64,000 bases of DNA, from assembly GCA_947498505.1 (NCBI GenBank), contig CANMKG010000007.1, positions 124,001 to 188,000 on the forward strand, in the 5' to 3' direction. Below are positions 45,108 through 54,060 of this stretch, one piece after another (the first letter of the stretch is position 1; each line of letters opens with the position of its first letter). The DNA comes from an uncultured Maribacter sp. GTDB taxonomy: Bacteria > Bacteroidota > Bacteroidia > Flavobacteriales > Flavobacteriaceae. The translations under genes and the position numbers were made by a program. A model generated the notes under the pieces. That model searched no databases. It was not told the DNA's origin and saw only the letters and a list, made by a program, of their open reading frames with translations.

Positions 45108-47594
45108 ATGAACCACAATATATCTCCAGAAGTTAAAAACGCCTTACATATAGCTGAAGCAAATGCAAAAGGTTATTTTAATGACACCTATGGAGCATCG
45201 CACCTATTAAGAGCACTTTTACATAAAGAAATTGGTCTACGTTCCTTTATCGATAACATTGGTGGTGATGTATACTATCTAGAAGAATGGGCGGACGTTC
45301 GCATGGAAGGTCTACCTAGAACTACAAAAGTACAAGATACTATCTCTGGCGATTCATCTATTGACGCAGTGTTTAACGAAGCTGAAATGATTACGCTAAA
45401 ACTTGGTTTAGATGAAGTAACTCCAGTTTGCGTGTTCGCAGCACTTTGTACACCAGGTGTTGGCTTCTCCTATGAGCAATTAAAAACATTACCGGTTACT
45501 AGAGACCAAATTTTAAATGCTGTCGGCAATCAATCCACCTCAGGAAATACTAACGAAAATGTAGTTTCCAATGCAACTACAAACTCAAAAACGGATATCA
45601 GTGTGTTAACTAAATATTGCATTGATAAAACCGCTTTAGCAAAAAGCAAAGCTCTACATGAAATTCGTAGTAGAGATGCGGAAATAAAAATGGTAATAGA
45701 AATTTTAGGACGACATTCTAAACCAAATGTACTCGTAATAGGAGAACCTGGTGTTGGAAAAACGGCCTTACTTGACGGTTTTTCAAATGCCTTAATCAAT
45801 GAACATGTTCCTGAATCTTTAGCTAACGCTCAAATTTATGAGCTTGACTATATTGAATTGGTTTCAGGGGCTAGTTACAGCGGAGAAGTAGAAGACCGAT
45901 TTAAAAAAGTAATAAACGCTATTAAAGCTTTTGACAAACCTATTTTTTTAATTGATGAGTTACATAATCTAACAGACAAAGATGGGCCAAACAAAGGCTT
46001 AATTAATATTTTAAAATCCGAGCTTGCTAAAGGAGAAATTACCATACTCGCAACCGTTACAAACGATGCTTATCGCAAAAACATAGAAAATAATGAAACA
46101 CTTTCTAGAAGATTTGAAGAAGTTAGGTTAGATGAACCTTCAGAAAAAGATGCATTAAAAATGATTGAGCACACCATAAATGATTACTGTACTCATCATA
46201 ACCTTGCGGTAAATCAAAATACCATAGAAGAAGCAATAAAGTTGTCTAAAAGATTTAACAAAGATCGCAGCTTACCTGATTCGGCCATTGATTTATTGGA
46301 TCGTACAATGTCTGCAACTAAATACATGACCGAAACCACGGCTTCTGTTACTGATAAGATAAGTGAGGAAATAAATGCTATATATAACAGTGAAGTATCC
46401 GAAGAAAAAAAATATACTTCGTTAGCACATATTTATGATAATCTTCCCAATAGACTTAGTTATTTATTGTTCACAGAAATAAATGAAGAGGACTACAACA
46501 ATAAGGCAAACAGCGTAATTGATTTAAAAATACAATTAGAGCAACTTCTAAATGCATTAAAAACATTCGGAAACAAACCGAAAAACGCTATCAACAAAAA
46601 CGATGTTTCTGCTACAATAGCCAATAAAACAGGTATCCCGGTTGGGCAATTACAAGCCAATGAAAAGGAAAGACTGTTAAGTATGGAAGAAATACTAAAA
46701 CAGCGTGTAATTGGGCAAGACCATGCTGTAAAAACAATAAGTGAGGCAGTACTGGAATCCCGATCAGGCTTAAGTAAACCAGGGTTACCAATAGGGTCTT
46801 TTTTCTTTACAGGCCCTACCGGAACAGGAAAAACCGAGCTTGCAAAGGCATTAGCTGAGTTTTTGTTTCAGACGCAAGATGCTATCATACGTTTTGATAT
46901 GTCTGAATTTAAAGAAGAACATTCGGCAGCATTGTTATATGGTGCACCTCCTGGTTATGTGGGTTACGAAGAAGGAGGGATTTTGGTGAATAAAATTCGT
47001 CAAAAACCCTACTCAATAGTACTTTTTGATGAAATTGAAAAAGCACATCCGTCTGTATTTGATATCTTTTTACAAATATTAGATGAAGGAAAATTAAATG
47101 ATCGTTTAGGGAAAACCGGAGACTTCTCCAATGCTGTAATCTTATTTACATCTAACATAGGTAGCGAACACGTAGTTGAATCATTTTCAAAAAACATTAT
47201 TCCAAAATCATCAGATTTGTTAGAACTAATGGGAAAGCATTTTAGACCAGAGTTCTTAGGAAGATTGACTGAAATTGTTCCTTTTGCCCCTATTACACAA
47301 GAAAACATTGTTAGCATATTTAATATTCAAATGAAAGACCTTTTAAAGGCTCTTGAAAAACAAAATGTAACGCTAGAACTTACAGAAGATGCTAAAAAAC
47401 ATCTTGCAAACAAAGGCTTTACACCAAAGTATGGAGCAAGACCATTACGCGGTACTATTAGAAATGAATTACGCAGACCATTATCCAGAATGCTAATTAC
47501 TGGAAAAATTAAAAAAGGAGATGTTGTTTCCTTGTCTATAGAAAATGAGGAGTTAAAATGGCAACTCCCCAAACCAGAACCTGTTTACAACTAA
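45108..47594 (+). CDS. tssH: T6SS ATPase TssH (ClpV)
   Basis: 828 residues, AAA+ Clp family. ClpV disassembles contracted sheath by pulling on TssC. Residues 1-140 form the Clp N-domain. First ATPase: Walker A GEPGVGKT at 212-219, Walker B FLIDELHNL. Second ATPase: Walker A FTGPTGTGKTELAK near 566-579, Walker B VLFDEIEKAHPSVFD. The C-terminal D2-small domain ends near 820 (YGARPLRGTIRNELRRPLS). Starts the main sheath transcript, 39 bp before tssB. The middle coiled-coil is shorter than in ClpB, as expected for ClpV. Confidence 0.95.
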   Translation: MNHNISPEVKNALHIAEANAKGYFNDTYGASHLLRALLHKEIGLRSFIDNIGGDVYYLEEWADVRMEGLPRTTKVQDTISGDSSIDAVFNEAEMITLKLGLDEVTPVCVFAALCTPGVGFSYEQLKTLPVTRDQILNAVGNQSTSGNTNENVVSNATTNSKTDISVLTKYCIDKTALAKSKALHEIRSRDAEIKMVIEILGRHSKPNVLVIGEPGVGKTALLDGFSNALINEHVPESLANAQIYELDYIELVSGASYSGEVEDRFKKVINAIKAFDKPIFLIDELHNLTDKDGPNKGLINILKSELAKGEITILATVTNDAYRKNIENNETLSRRFEEVRLDEPSEKDALKMIEHTINDYCTHHNLAVNQNTIEEAIKLSKRFNKDRSLPDSAIDLLDRTMSATKYMTETTASVTDKISEEINAIYNSEVSEEKKYTSLAHIYDNLPNRLSYLLFTEINEEDYNNKANSVIDLKIQLEQLLNALKTFGNKPKNAINKNDVSATIANKTGIPVGQLQANEKERLLSMEEILKQRVIGQDHAVKTISEAVLESRSGLSKPGLPIGSFFFTGPTGTGKTELAKALAEFLFQTQDAIIRFDMSEFKEEHSAALLYGAPPGYVGYEEGGILVNKIRQKPYSIVLFDEIEKAHPSVFDIFLQILDEGKLNDRLGKTGDFSNAVILFTSNIGSEHVVESFSKNIIPKSSDLLELMGKHFRPEFLGRLTEIVPFAPITQENIVSIFNIQMKDLLKALEKQNVTLELTEDAKKHLANKGFTPKYGARPLRGTIRNELRRPLSRMLITGKIKKGDVVSLSIENEELKWQLPKPEPVYN

Positions 47595-47633
47595 TAATTA
47601 TAACACTAAACACGCAGTAAAAACAATTGTATT

Positions 47634-48083
47634 ATGAGTGATCAAACTTACGGCTTAGGTGGTACAGAAGTAAAACGCGAAAGCATAGAATCTTTACAAG
47701 AGATACCACAAAACAGAACAATATTTGTTGAAAAACTTACACAAGATCAACCGCTTAGACCGGAGATGGTAAAAGGGTTAAAAACAGTTGATGAAGTTTT
47801 TGAGCACTACAGACCTTCAATAGAATTAAGTTTTGAAGATAGTGAGGGCATGGAATCTAAATCTACCTTAAATTTTAATAATCTTGGTGATTTTGGAAAG
47901 AAAGGAATTGTAAATCAAAGTGAATTCCTTAAGGATTTAGACACCGAAAAGGACCAGTATTTGAAGGTCATAAAACAATTAAAGACTAACAAAATTTTAA
48001 AAGCTGCCTTAAGTGACCCCGATGCTAAAGAAGCTTTACTAAATACAATACAAGAACTTATCTCTGAACTAGAAACTAAATAA
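47634..48083 (+). CDS. tssB: T6SS sheath small subunit TssB (VipA)
   Basis: 149 residues. With TssC it builds the contractile sheath around the Hcp tube. Visible TssB pattern: NRTIFVEKLTQDQPLRPEMV near residues 26-45 (beta-strand that plugs into TssC), FEHYRPSIELSFED, LNFNNLGDF near 80-88, and a C-terminal helical region. tssC follows after 2 bp, so the 1:1 pair is translationally linked. Its N-terminal half has clear counterpart residues in the fused protein at 49673. Confidence 0.93.
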   Translation: MSDQTYGLGGTEVKRESIESLQEIPQNRTIFVEKLTQDQPLRPEMVKGLKTVDEVFEHYRPSIELSFEDSEGMESKSTLNFNNLGDFGKKGIVNQSEFLKDLDTEKDQYLKVIKQLKTNKILKAALSDPDAKEALLNTIQELISELETK

Positions 48084-48085
48084 AC

Positions 48086-49435
48086 ATGGCAAATACAGAA
48101 AAAGCAGTAAAGCAAGAAGCTGTACAAGACGTACAAGTAGCAAAAAAAAGTAGCGAAAGCCTTGTAAAATATGGAGGTTTTGATTTAGTTGAAGCTACTA
48201 TTGATGGTAGTCAGAACATGAACCCAGAACGTAAGGCCAGAAAAAAAATATTTCTTACCGAAAGTTCTAAAAGTTTAGAACGTAAAACCGTAAAAAAAAC
48301 ACTTGAAATATGGTCTTCTATTTTAAATAGCTCTGATGATATTTCTCAAATGATAGAAAATGCTGAAGAACAATCTAAAATTGCCAATGAAACTTTAGAT
48401 AAAAATGTAGGCAAAGCTTTAGAAGAAACTAGAGATTTAGAGCGTTCTTACCGTTCAATGGCTCTTTTTTACAAAAACGCTGAAGAAGAAAAAATAAGAA
48501 ATATTACCATTGTAAATGCAGAGTTAGACCAAATAAAAGATTTGGATAACACCAGTTTTACAGATGCTATAACAGCAGAATTACGTGACACCTATGACCG
48601 TTTAGACCTAAGAGACAATTATGGTTTATTAGTAATTCCAGGTTATTTAGGTTCTAACACTGTTGTAGATAAGTGGGCAAAAATAGCTTACGACAATAAG
48701 GTAATGCTTGTAACCGATTTTGAACATTTAGATGAGCCAGATGATGTTTTAGAAATGTTTGAAGCTGCAAAACTAACAAGCAGTGAAAATCACCGCTCAA
48801 ATATTATGATGACCTGTAACTGGTTAAAAGGTCGTGAAAAATTTAGTGATGTAGGTGAACAAGACGATTTGTATGTGCCACCTTCAGGAGCCCTTGCAGG
48901 AAAAATGTATCAAACTTTAATGTCGCAAGTAACTGCCGGTAAAAAATATGGCGGAATGAATGAGGTTAGTGGCGTTCGTTTTGATTTAAGAAAGAGCGAA
49001 ATAACCAATCTAGAAAAAGTTGGTCTAGTACCAATGGTAGATGAGTACGGAAAAGTAATGGCTTTTTCAGCTAAAACTCTTTTTAACGGAGATAACCTAG
49101 GACTACAAACCTATTCTGTAGTAAGAGTTTTTGACTATGTTACTAAAGTCCTTATGGATTTCTTAAACCGAAGAGCTTTTGAAAACTTCAATGCAAGAAC
49201 AAGATCTGAGCTTAACAGCCAAATTGTTAAATTCTTGGACAAAATATCTGGACCAGGTAAACTTATCGAAGACTTTACAATTAAACGTTTTGAACAAGAC
49301 CCAAATCAAAAAGACCGTATTCACTTAGACATTCACATGAAACCATATTTTCCTGCTAAAAACTTCTTAATAAAATTAGATGGTCAAAAAGGAGATGATG
49401 GTAACGACTGGGAAGCTGAGTACGAACAGCAATAG
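48086..49435 (+). CDS. tssC: T6SS sheath large subunit TssC (VipB)
   Basis: 449 residues. Large subunit of the contractile sheath and the target of ClpV. N-terminal helical region to about residue 150, then the conserved core: DRLDLRDNYGLLVIPGYLG near 170-188, YVPPSGALAGKMYQTL near 267-282, SAKTLFNGDNLGLQTYSVVR near 331-350 and the C-terminal KPYFPAKNFLIKLDGQ. Ends the conventional sheath pair; a hairpin follows at 49478-49522 before the fused paralogue. Confidence 0.95.
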   Translation: MANTEKAVKQEAVQDVQVAKKSSESLVKYGGFDLVEATIDGSQNMNPERKARKKIFLTESSKSLERKTVKKTLEIWSSILNSSDDISQMIENAEEQSKIANETLDKNVGKALEETRDLERSYRSMALFYKNAEEEKIRNITIVNAELDQIKDLDNTSFTDAITAELRDTYDRLDLRDNYGLLVIPGYLGSNTVVDKWAKIAYDNKVMLVTDFEHLDEPDDVLEMFEAAKLTSSENHRSNIMMTCNWLKGREKFSDVGEQDDLYVPPSGALAGKMYQTLMSQVTAGKKYGGMNEVSGVRFDLRKSEITNLEKVGLVPMVDEYGKVMAFSAKTLFNGDNLGLQTYSVVRVFDYVTKVLMDFLNRRAFENFNARTRSELNSQIVKFLDKISGPGKLIEDFTIKRFEQDPNQKDRIHLDIHMKPYFPAKNFLIKLDGQKGDDGNDWEAEYEQQ

Positions 49436-49477
49436 TTAAAAGTTAACACTTAAATACAACTTAGTTTAAAACCAAAC

Positions 49478-49522
49478 TATTTTAAAGTATGCTCAATTAA
49501 ATATTGAGTGTACTTTAAAATA
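49478..49522 (+). other. Long imperfect hairpin after tssC
   Basis: Arms 49478-49497 and 49503-49522 (20 nt each) pair except for a 2 x 2 internal mismatch, with a 5-nt loop TAAAT. No T-run follows, so it may end or stabilise the tssHBC message rather than act as a classic terminator. It lies in the 237-bp gap before the fused sheath gene, which also holds a 7-bp inverted repeat CTGTTAC/GTAACAG (49566-49572, 49602-49608). Confidence 0.5.
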
Positions 49523-49672
49523 ATGGTTACAATTAAATTTATGTATTAAAAGTGAAGAAAAGTACCTGTTACAGCTAGTTCTTAGCATTTATTCTTCCAA
49601 GGTAACAGTGAAATTTCTATTTATTTTAAACCAATATTAAAAATGATTTAGCCCTAAATCACACACTGCATC

Positions 49673-51421
49673 ATGACCCAAGTTTTCGGCTCGCAACATA
49701 TTAAACGTAAGCAAGAAGATTCAAGAGATGGCATAAGTAATATTCCTACGAATAAAACCTTATACATAAATCAGTTTACGGCAACAATTCCTCTAAAACC
49801 AGTTCTGGTAAGGGGACTCCAAAACTTGAGCGATATATTTAATTACTACCAACCTAACATGGAAGTAGTTTTAGAAGACTATCAAGAAGCTTTTATAAAA
49901 GAAACTTTTTCCTTTAATAATCTCAATGACTTTGAACCTGAAAACTTAATTGAATCTAGTGAGGTATTACAACAGTTAAAACGTCAACAATTGGAGTGCT
50001 TAGAACTCTTAAAAGCTGCTAGAGGAAATAGTGGTTTCCAAAAAATAATTGAAGAAAAAATAAAGCGAAACGCCTTTATCGCTACCCTTAACGAGTTCAA
50101 AAAACATCTTGACAAAAACACTGAAGCTCAATTTATTGAAAAGTCATTAAACAAAAAAAATGCCGCGGTAAATGTTTTATTGGCAAATGATCATGAATGG
50201 TATAGAATACTCAACACTTCTTCAAGTTCAAAAGCAACTCCAGAATTTCAAAAAAAATTAAAAAACAAACTTCTGGCTCAACACTATTTATGGAAACATT
50301 TATTTACAGATATTGATAGCATAATAGGTTTTGTTGAAAAAGGTAAAAAGTACTATAAGGAGCTAGATACTAGATTTAAAAAAAACTTGCTTCAGATTCT
50401 TAAAGAATCTAGTTTCCTTGAAACCACGTATCGCGGAATAAGTCATTTTATTCAAAATACAAATAAAACTAACATTCCGAACCTAACACTACTAAATGCC
50501 GATATTGAACAATGTAAAACGTTAGACAATCCCATTTTTTTAAACACAGTCAAAAAAGAGTTTAATGACACTTTTGATCGTTTAGACTTAATGGAACACT
50601 ATAGTCTTATGGTTATTCCTGGTTACCTAGGCACCCACACAACCTTAGAACAATGGGCAAAGATTGCTAGTGAAAACAAAGTTTTACTACTTACAGACTT
50701 TACACATTTAGATAACCCGGATGACGTTTCAGAACTTTTTGAAAAAGCCAATCATGTTAGAGCAGATATGCCTTTGGCGAATGTGGTAATGACCTGCAAC
50801 TGGTTAGTAGCCCGTGGTGCAAACAGATGGCTAGGAGAAATGGAACCCTTGTATATACCTCCTTCCTCTGCTCTTGCTGGAAAATTATATTCAAGCTTAC
50901 TATCACAAGCTTGTGCAGGAACAGAATTTGGAGCTGTTGCTGCTGCTAGAGGAGTTCGTTTTTTAATGTCTAAAAACGACTTATCCACCATTGAACAAAA
51001 AGGACTTATACCCATGTATTACAACAATGGAAGTACCGTAGCTTATTCTGCAAAAACGCTTTTTAATGGTAATAATTTAGGCTTACAAACTTATAGTGTT
51101 GTTCGTGTTTTTGATTACCTATCAAAAGTTTTAATTGACTATTTAAACCAACGCACTTTTGAAAACTTTAATGTTAATGTACGTAAACAAGCAATGGAAG
51201 AAATTATTCAGTTTTTAGACCAGCATGTAGGTGCAAATAAACTTATTAGCAATTTTTCGGTATTGCGCTTTGAGCGTGACCCTAAACATAAAGATCAGGT
51301 AATGCTTAATTTAAACATTACTCCTTATTTCCCTGCTAAGAATTTTTTAATACGTATGTATGGAAAAAATGATAGTACCAATAGTAATTGGAAAACAGAT
51401 TATTTAGCTAATACAAATTAG
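49673..51421 (+). CDS. Natural TssB-TssC fusion: second T6SS sheath protein
   Basis: 582 residues, close to the sum of TssB (149) and TssC (449). Residues about 22-148 match TssB: IPTNKTLYINQFTATIPLKP, LVRGLQNLSDIFNYYQP, FSFNNLNDFEPE. A linker of about 45 residues follows, and residues about 195-582 match TssC: DRLDLMEHYSLMVIPGYLG near 302-320, SAKTLFNGNNLGLQTYSVVR, and the ending TPYFPAKNFLIRMYGK. There is no stop or frameshift at the junction. The next gene, an extended Hcp, starts 5 bp downstream. Role unknown; a separate sheath, a cap or a minor sheath subunit are possible. The free TssC N-terminus, where ClpV binds in characterised systems, is buried in the fusion. Confidence 0.85.
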   Translation: MTQVFGSQHIKRKQEDSRDGISNIPTNKTLYINQFTATIPLKPVLVRGLQNLSDIFNYYQPNMEVVLEDYQEAFIKETFSFNNLNDFEPENLIESSEVLQQLKRQQLECLELLKAARGNSGFQKIIEEKIKRNAFIATLNEFKKHLDKNTEAQFIEKSLNKKNAAVNVLLANDHEWYRILNTSSSSKATPEFQKKLKNKLLAQHYLWKHLFTDIDSIIGFVEKGKKYYKELDTRFKKNLLQILKESSFLETTYRGISHFIQNTNKTNIPNLTLLNADIEQCKTLDNPIFLNTVKKEFNDTFDRLDLMEHYSLMVIPGYLGTHTTLEQWAKIASENKVLLLTDFTHLDNPDDVSELFEKANHVRADMPLANVVMTCNWLVARGANRWLGEMEPLYIPPSSALAGKLYSSLLSQACAGTEFGAVAAARGVRFLMSKNDLSTIEQKGLIPMYYNNGSTVAYSAKTLFNGNNLGLQTYSVVRVFDYLSKVLIDYLNQRTFENFNVNVRKQAMEEIIQFLDQHVGANKLISNFSVLRFERDPKHKDQVMLNLNITPYFPAKNFLIRMYGKNDSTNSNWKTDYLANTN

Positions 51422-51426
51422 AAAAT

Positions 51427-52119
51427 ATGAAAGGAATTTTAGCTATAAACGGCGTCAAACTAAATGTAGTGCATTTTACTAACGGTATTTATACCGATGC
51501 TGATGCTACGGGTAGACCATGGGGTAAACCAAATGGCGGTATTTTTAGTGTAGTTATACCAATGACTAAAGATAATAGTGGTATTACTCGCGCTGCGCTG
51601 CATGATACCTTAAAAGTAGATGGTAACATTACCTTTTACCAATGGGACTTTGGTAAAGTATTTTCAAAACTAGAATTCGCAAATGCACATATTGTTCATT
51701 ACTCTGAACATTATGACCATCAAAGTAATGAAGAACCAATGATACAGCTAACATTTAGTCCAGGTATACAACGCTTAAACAACGATACTATTTTTGAAAA
51801 GCCTTGGAACACTAGTAATCCTTTTAAGGACACTTCATCTCCTGTCTCAACAACTAAAAAACCGGTCAGAAAAAAATTAGTCAATTACTTCGTAACCGAT
51901 GCCAAAGGAAATCAACTTAGTGAATACAAAGTAGGAGAAAAAGTAATTCTAAACATAGAAACAAATAACAGAATTGGTGAGGGCATAACCATCTCATTAA
52001 AAAATAAAAGTCATGATTTTAAATTCAGAGGTCAAACTTTAAACAATGATAAGCTAAGCAATTATATTATAAATAGCGATTTAGAACAAATTGAACTGGA
52101 CGTAGTTAATCAACAATAA
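51427..52119 (+). CDS. Hcp (TssD)-like protein with extra C-terminal domain
   Basis: 230 residues. Residues 1-130 keep the Hcp pattern: ILAINGVKLNVVHF, TDADATGRPWGKPNGG near 23-38 (compare DATGRPSSVTRGG in the first Hcp), and EEPMIQLTFSPGIQ. A Pro/Lys linker at 131-150 leads to a further domain of about 80 residues (VTDAKGNQLSEYKVGEKVIL, then beta-rich) that no other Hcp in the window has. Extended Hcps in other bacteria carry effector or adaptor domains; an adaptor for the adjacent lipase is inferred. One base separates its stop from the lipase start. Confidence 0.75.
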   Translation: MKGILAINGVKLNVVHFTNGIYTDADATGRPWGKPNGGIFSVVIPMTKDNSGITRAALHDTLKVDGNITFYQWDFGKVFSKLEFANAHIVHYSEHYDHQSNEEPMIQLTFSPGIQRLNNDTIFEKPWNTSNPFKDTSSPVSTTKKPVRKKLVNYFVTDAKGNQLSEYKVGEKVILNIETNNRIGEGITISLKNKSHDFKFRGQTLNNDKLSNYIINSDLEQIELDVVNQQ

Positions 52120-52120
52120 T

Positions 52121-53701
52121 ATGGCTGTAAACACATTTAAATTAGAATTCGAGGACGGAGTTAGCAAATCTTTAAACGTAAAAGTTGTTGGGTTTAAAGA
52201 TATAATTATGTTTGTTCCAGGAACTACGGACCCTCTTAATACTACAAATTTAAAACATCAAGCAAATAAAAACTACTGGCGCAACAGTCAAGAAAACTTC
52301 TGGGGAAAAGTTAAAAAGCTAAAACCTCAATTTTTAGATTTACATATTGAAGACACTTTTTTTAGTTGGTCTGGAGATAATAATACCCAAGATAGAAATA
52401 ACGCCGCGGATAGGTTATTAGATTTGTTCTCTCGAGTGTATTCTGGTTTTAAAAACAAAGATGTTCATATACACCTTGTAGGACATTCTCATGGAGGTAA
52501 TGTAATTAATCAATTTACGGAATTAATTGCATCCGATTCGCGATTTCCAGAATTGTGGAAAATTAAAAGCATTACCTACTTGTCTACTCCTTTTTTTCAA
52601 AAAAAACATCAACTTAATTCCGCTAAACTTCACGGAGAATGTAAAATCATCAACGTTCATAATGATTATGACATAACGCAACGGTTTATAGCAGATTTCT
52701 CATTAAACAATTTAGAAGGATTAATTCAAAAATTAAATAGTCAAAAATTCAAAAACGCTCTAAACGAAATTGAAAAAACCAATTTTGACACCTTTAAAAT
52801 ATTAGCCGGATTTGTAGTAGAAAACAAAACTGAAGGCCCAAAAGTATGGAGTGAAACCGTAGTATTACTAAACGGAGTTAACAAATTTATTGACGAAATA
52901 ATAGATTACATAGATTCATTCAAGCCAAAAAAATTACAAATAGAGGTTAATGAATTGCGTTTGATTTTTGAAAAATTAAAAAAATGGGTTACCAGCGCTC
53001 GTAACACTTTTGATAAAAATAAAACCAATAGAGATGGAGGTTATGGAAGGAACGAATTTGTTAAAGATGCAAATTTCATCGAAGCTTTTAAACTATTAAA
53101 CACCCTTTTTAAAATAGATAAAAAAATATCAACCAGCTACCTTCTAGACCTATTAGCTCGAGTTTTTAAAGAAAAGAAAGATATAACAGATAGTATTGAC
53201 GACACTTCTTGGACCCCTAAAAAACAAGTGCAAAATAAGTTTAACATTTTGGATTTAGATATCACTAATAAAGATGAATTTCACTCAAAGAACAAAAAGA
53301 ATGACTTTGAAGAATTTGCCAAAGGTGTTGAAAATAGTATGAAAAAAAATGATTTAGCGGAAGTACTAATGCGATTGTTTAGTCAATTTATTAATCCCAA
53401 AAAATTTGGAAACATAATATCTGCTATTAACTATCTTCTAGAACCTTTAGTATGGGGACAGTTGGACTCTCAATTAACTATATTGAGAAAAAATTTAGAA
53501 AAGTACCATTCATTTGTTGAACAATTTAATAAAGATTTGACCATTAAAGAATCTAATAATGACGGCCACCCTAAACTAGGAAGCGTTCCTTATTTTGCTA
53601 CAACCGCACATAGCCTAAGCCACTCTGAATTATGGTCCGATGTGGAAAAAGAGCTTAAAAGCGCCTTTAGTTCAGGAAAAAACCCTGGTTACAAAAAATA
53701 A
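52121..53701 (+). CDS. Alpha/beta-hydrolase (lipase-type) candidate T6SS effector
   Basis: 526 residues with no signal peptide. Alpha/beta-hydrolase marks: oxyanion-loop-like FVPGTTD near 31-37, the nucleophile elbow GHSHGG at 121-126 (Ser123), an acidic residue in NVHNDYDITQRF near 178-189 (Asp182 or Asp184) and a candidate His at 497 or 501 (TTAHSLSHSELW). GHSHGG resembles T6SS lipase effectors of the Tle group (phospholipases), though I cannot assign a family. The centre (about 220-460) is helical without known motifs. It lies between an extended Hcp and a small membrane protein, the order expected for carrier, toxin and immunity. Confidence 0.7.
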   Translation: MAVNTFKLEFEDGVSKSLNVKVVGFKDIIMFVPGTTDPLNTTNLKHQANKNYWRNSQENFWGKVKKLKPQFLDLHIEDTFFSWSGDNNTQDRNNAADRLLDLFSRVYSGFKNKDVHIHLVGHSHGGNVINQFTELIASDSRFPELWKIKSITYLSTPFFQKKHQLNSAKLHGECKIINVHNDYDITQRFIADFSLNNLEGLIQKLNSQKFKNALNEIEKTNFDTFKILAGFVVENKTEGPKVWSETVVLLNGVNKFIDEIIDYIDSFKPKKLQIEVNELRLIFEKLKKWVTSARNTFDKNKTNRDGGYGRNEFVKDANFIEAFKLLNTLFKIDKKISTSYLLDLLARVFKEKKDITDSIDDTSWTPKKQVQNKFNILDLDITNKDEFHSKNKKNDFEEFAKGVENSMKKNDLAEVLMRLFSQFINPKKFGNIISAINYLLEPLVWGQLDSQLTILRKNLEKYHSFVEQFNKDLTIKESNNDGHPKLGSVPYFATTAHSLSHSELWSDVEKELKSAFSSGKNPGYKK

Positions 53702-53706
53702 ACACT

Positions 53707-54048
53707 ATGAAAAAGAGAACCAAATTAGCATTAAAATTTACAATCGTATTTCTAATTACTTTGCTTTTAATTACGCTTTATTTAGTGTTTGCATTCACTG
53801 AATTTAAAGAACCTATTAGCGTAAAACTGGTCACGAAGATTATTAAGCAATTTGGACTAATAATTAGCATCCCTACTACTCTTTTGTTTTTAGCAGCTGA
53901 TTTCTTGTTGTTAAAACTGATTAAAAAAAATTGGATTCTAAATATGATAAGGGTTATTGTGCTATTCATATTTACATATTTAGTGAGTTTAATGCTCTCT
54001 AGCTATATTATTTTCAATGCACTATTAGATAGTCCCGTAAACAGTTAA
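53707..54048 (+). CDS. Small three-helix membrane protein, candidate immunity to the lipase
   Basis: 113 residues, unrecognised. Three hydrophobic helices: about 8-30 (LKFTIVFLITLLLITLYLVF), about 48-70, and about 80-104, with a basic N-terminus. It starts 5 bp after the putative lipase. Immunity proteins against periplasmic or membrane-acting T6SS lipases are commonly membrane or periplasmic and encoded just downstream of the toxin, so this is the inferred role. No homology evidence. Confidence 0.5.
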   Translation: MKKRTKLALKFTIVFLITLLLITLYLVFAFTEFKEPISVKLVTKIIKQFGLIISIPTTLLFLAADFLLLKLIKKNWILNMIRVIVLFIFTYLVSLMLSSYIIFNALLDSPVNS

Positions 54049-54060
54049 TAACACAGAAAC

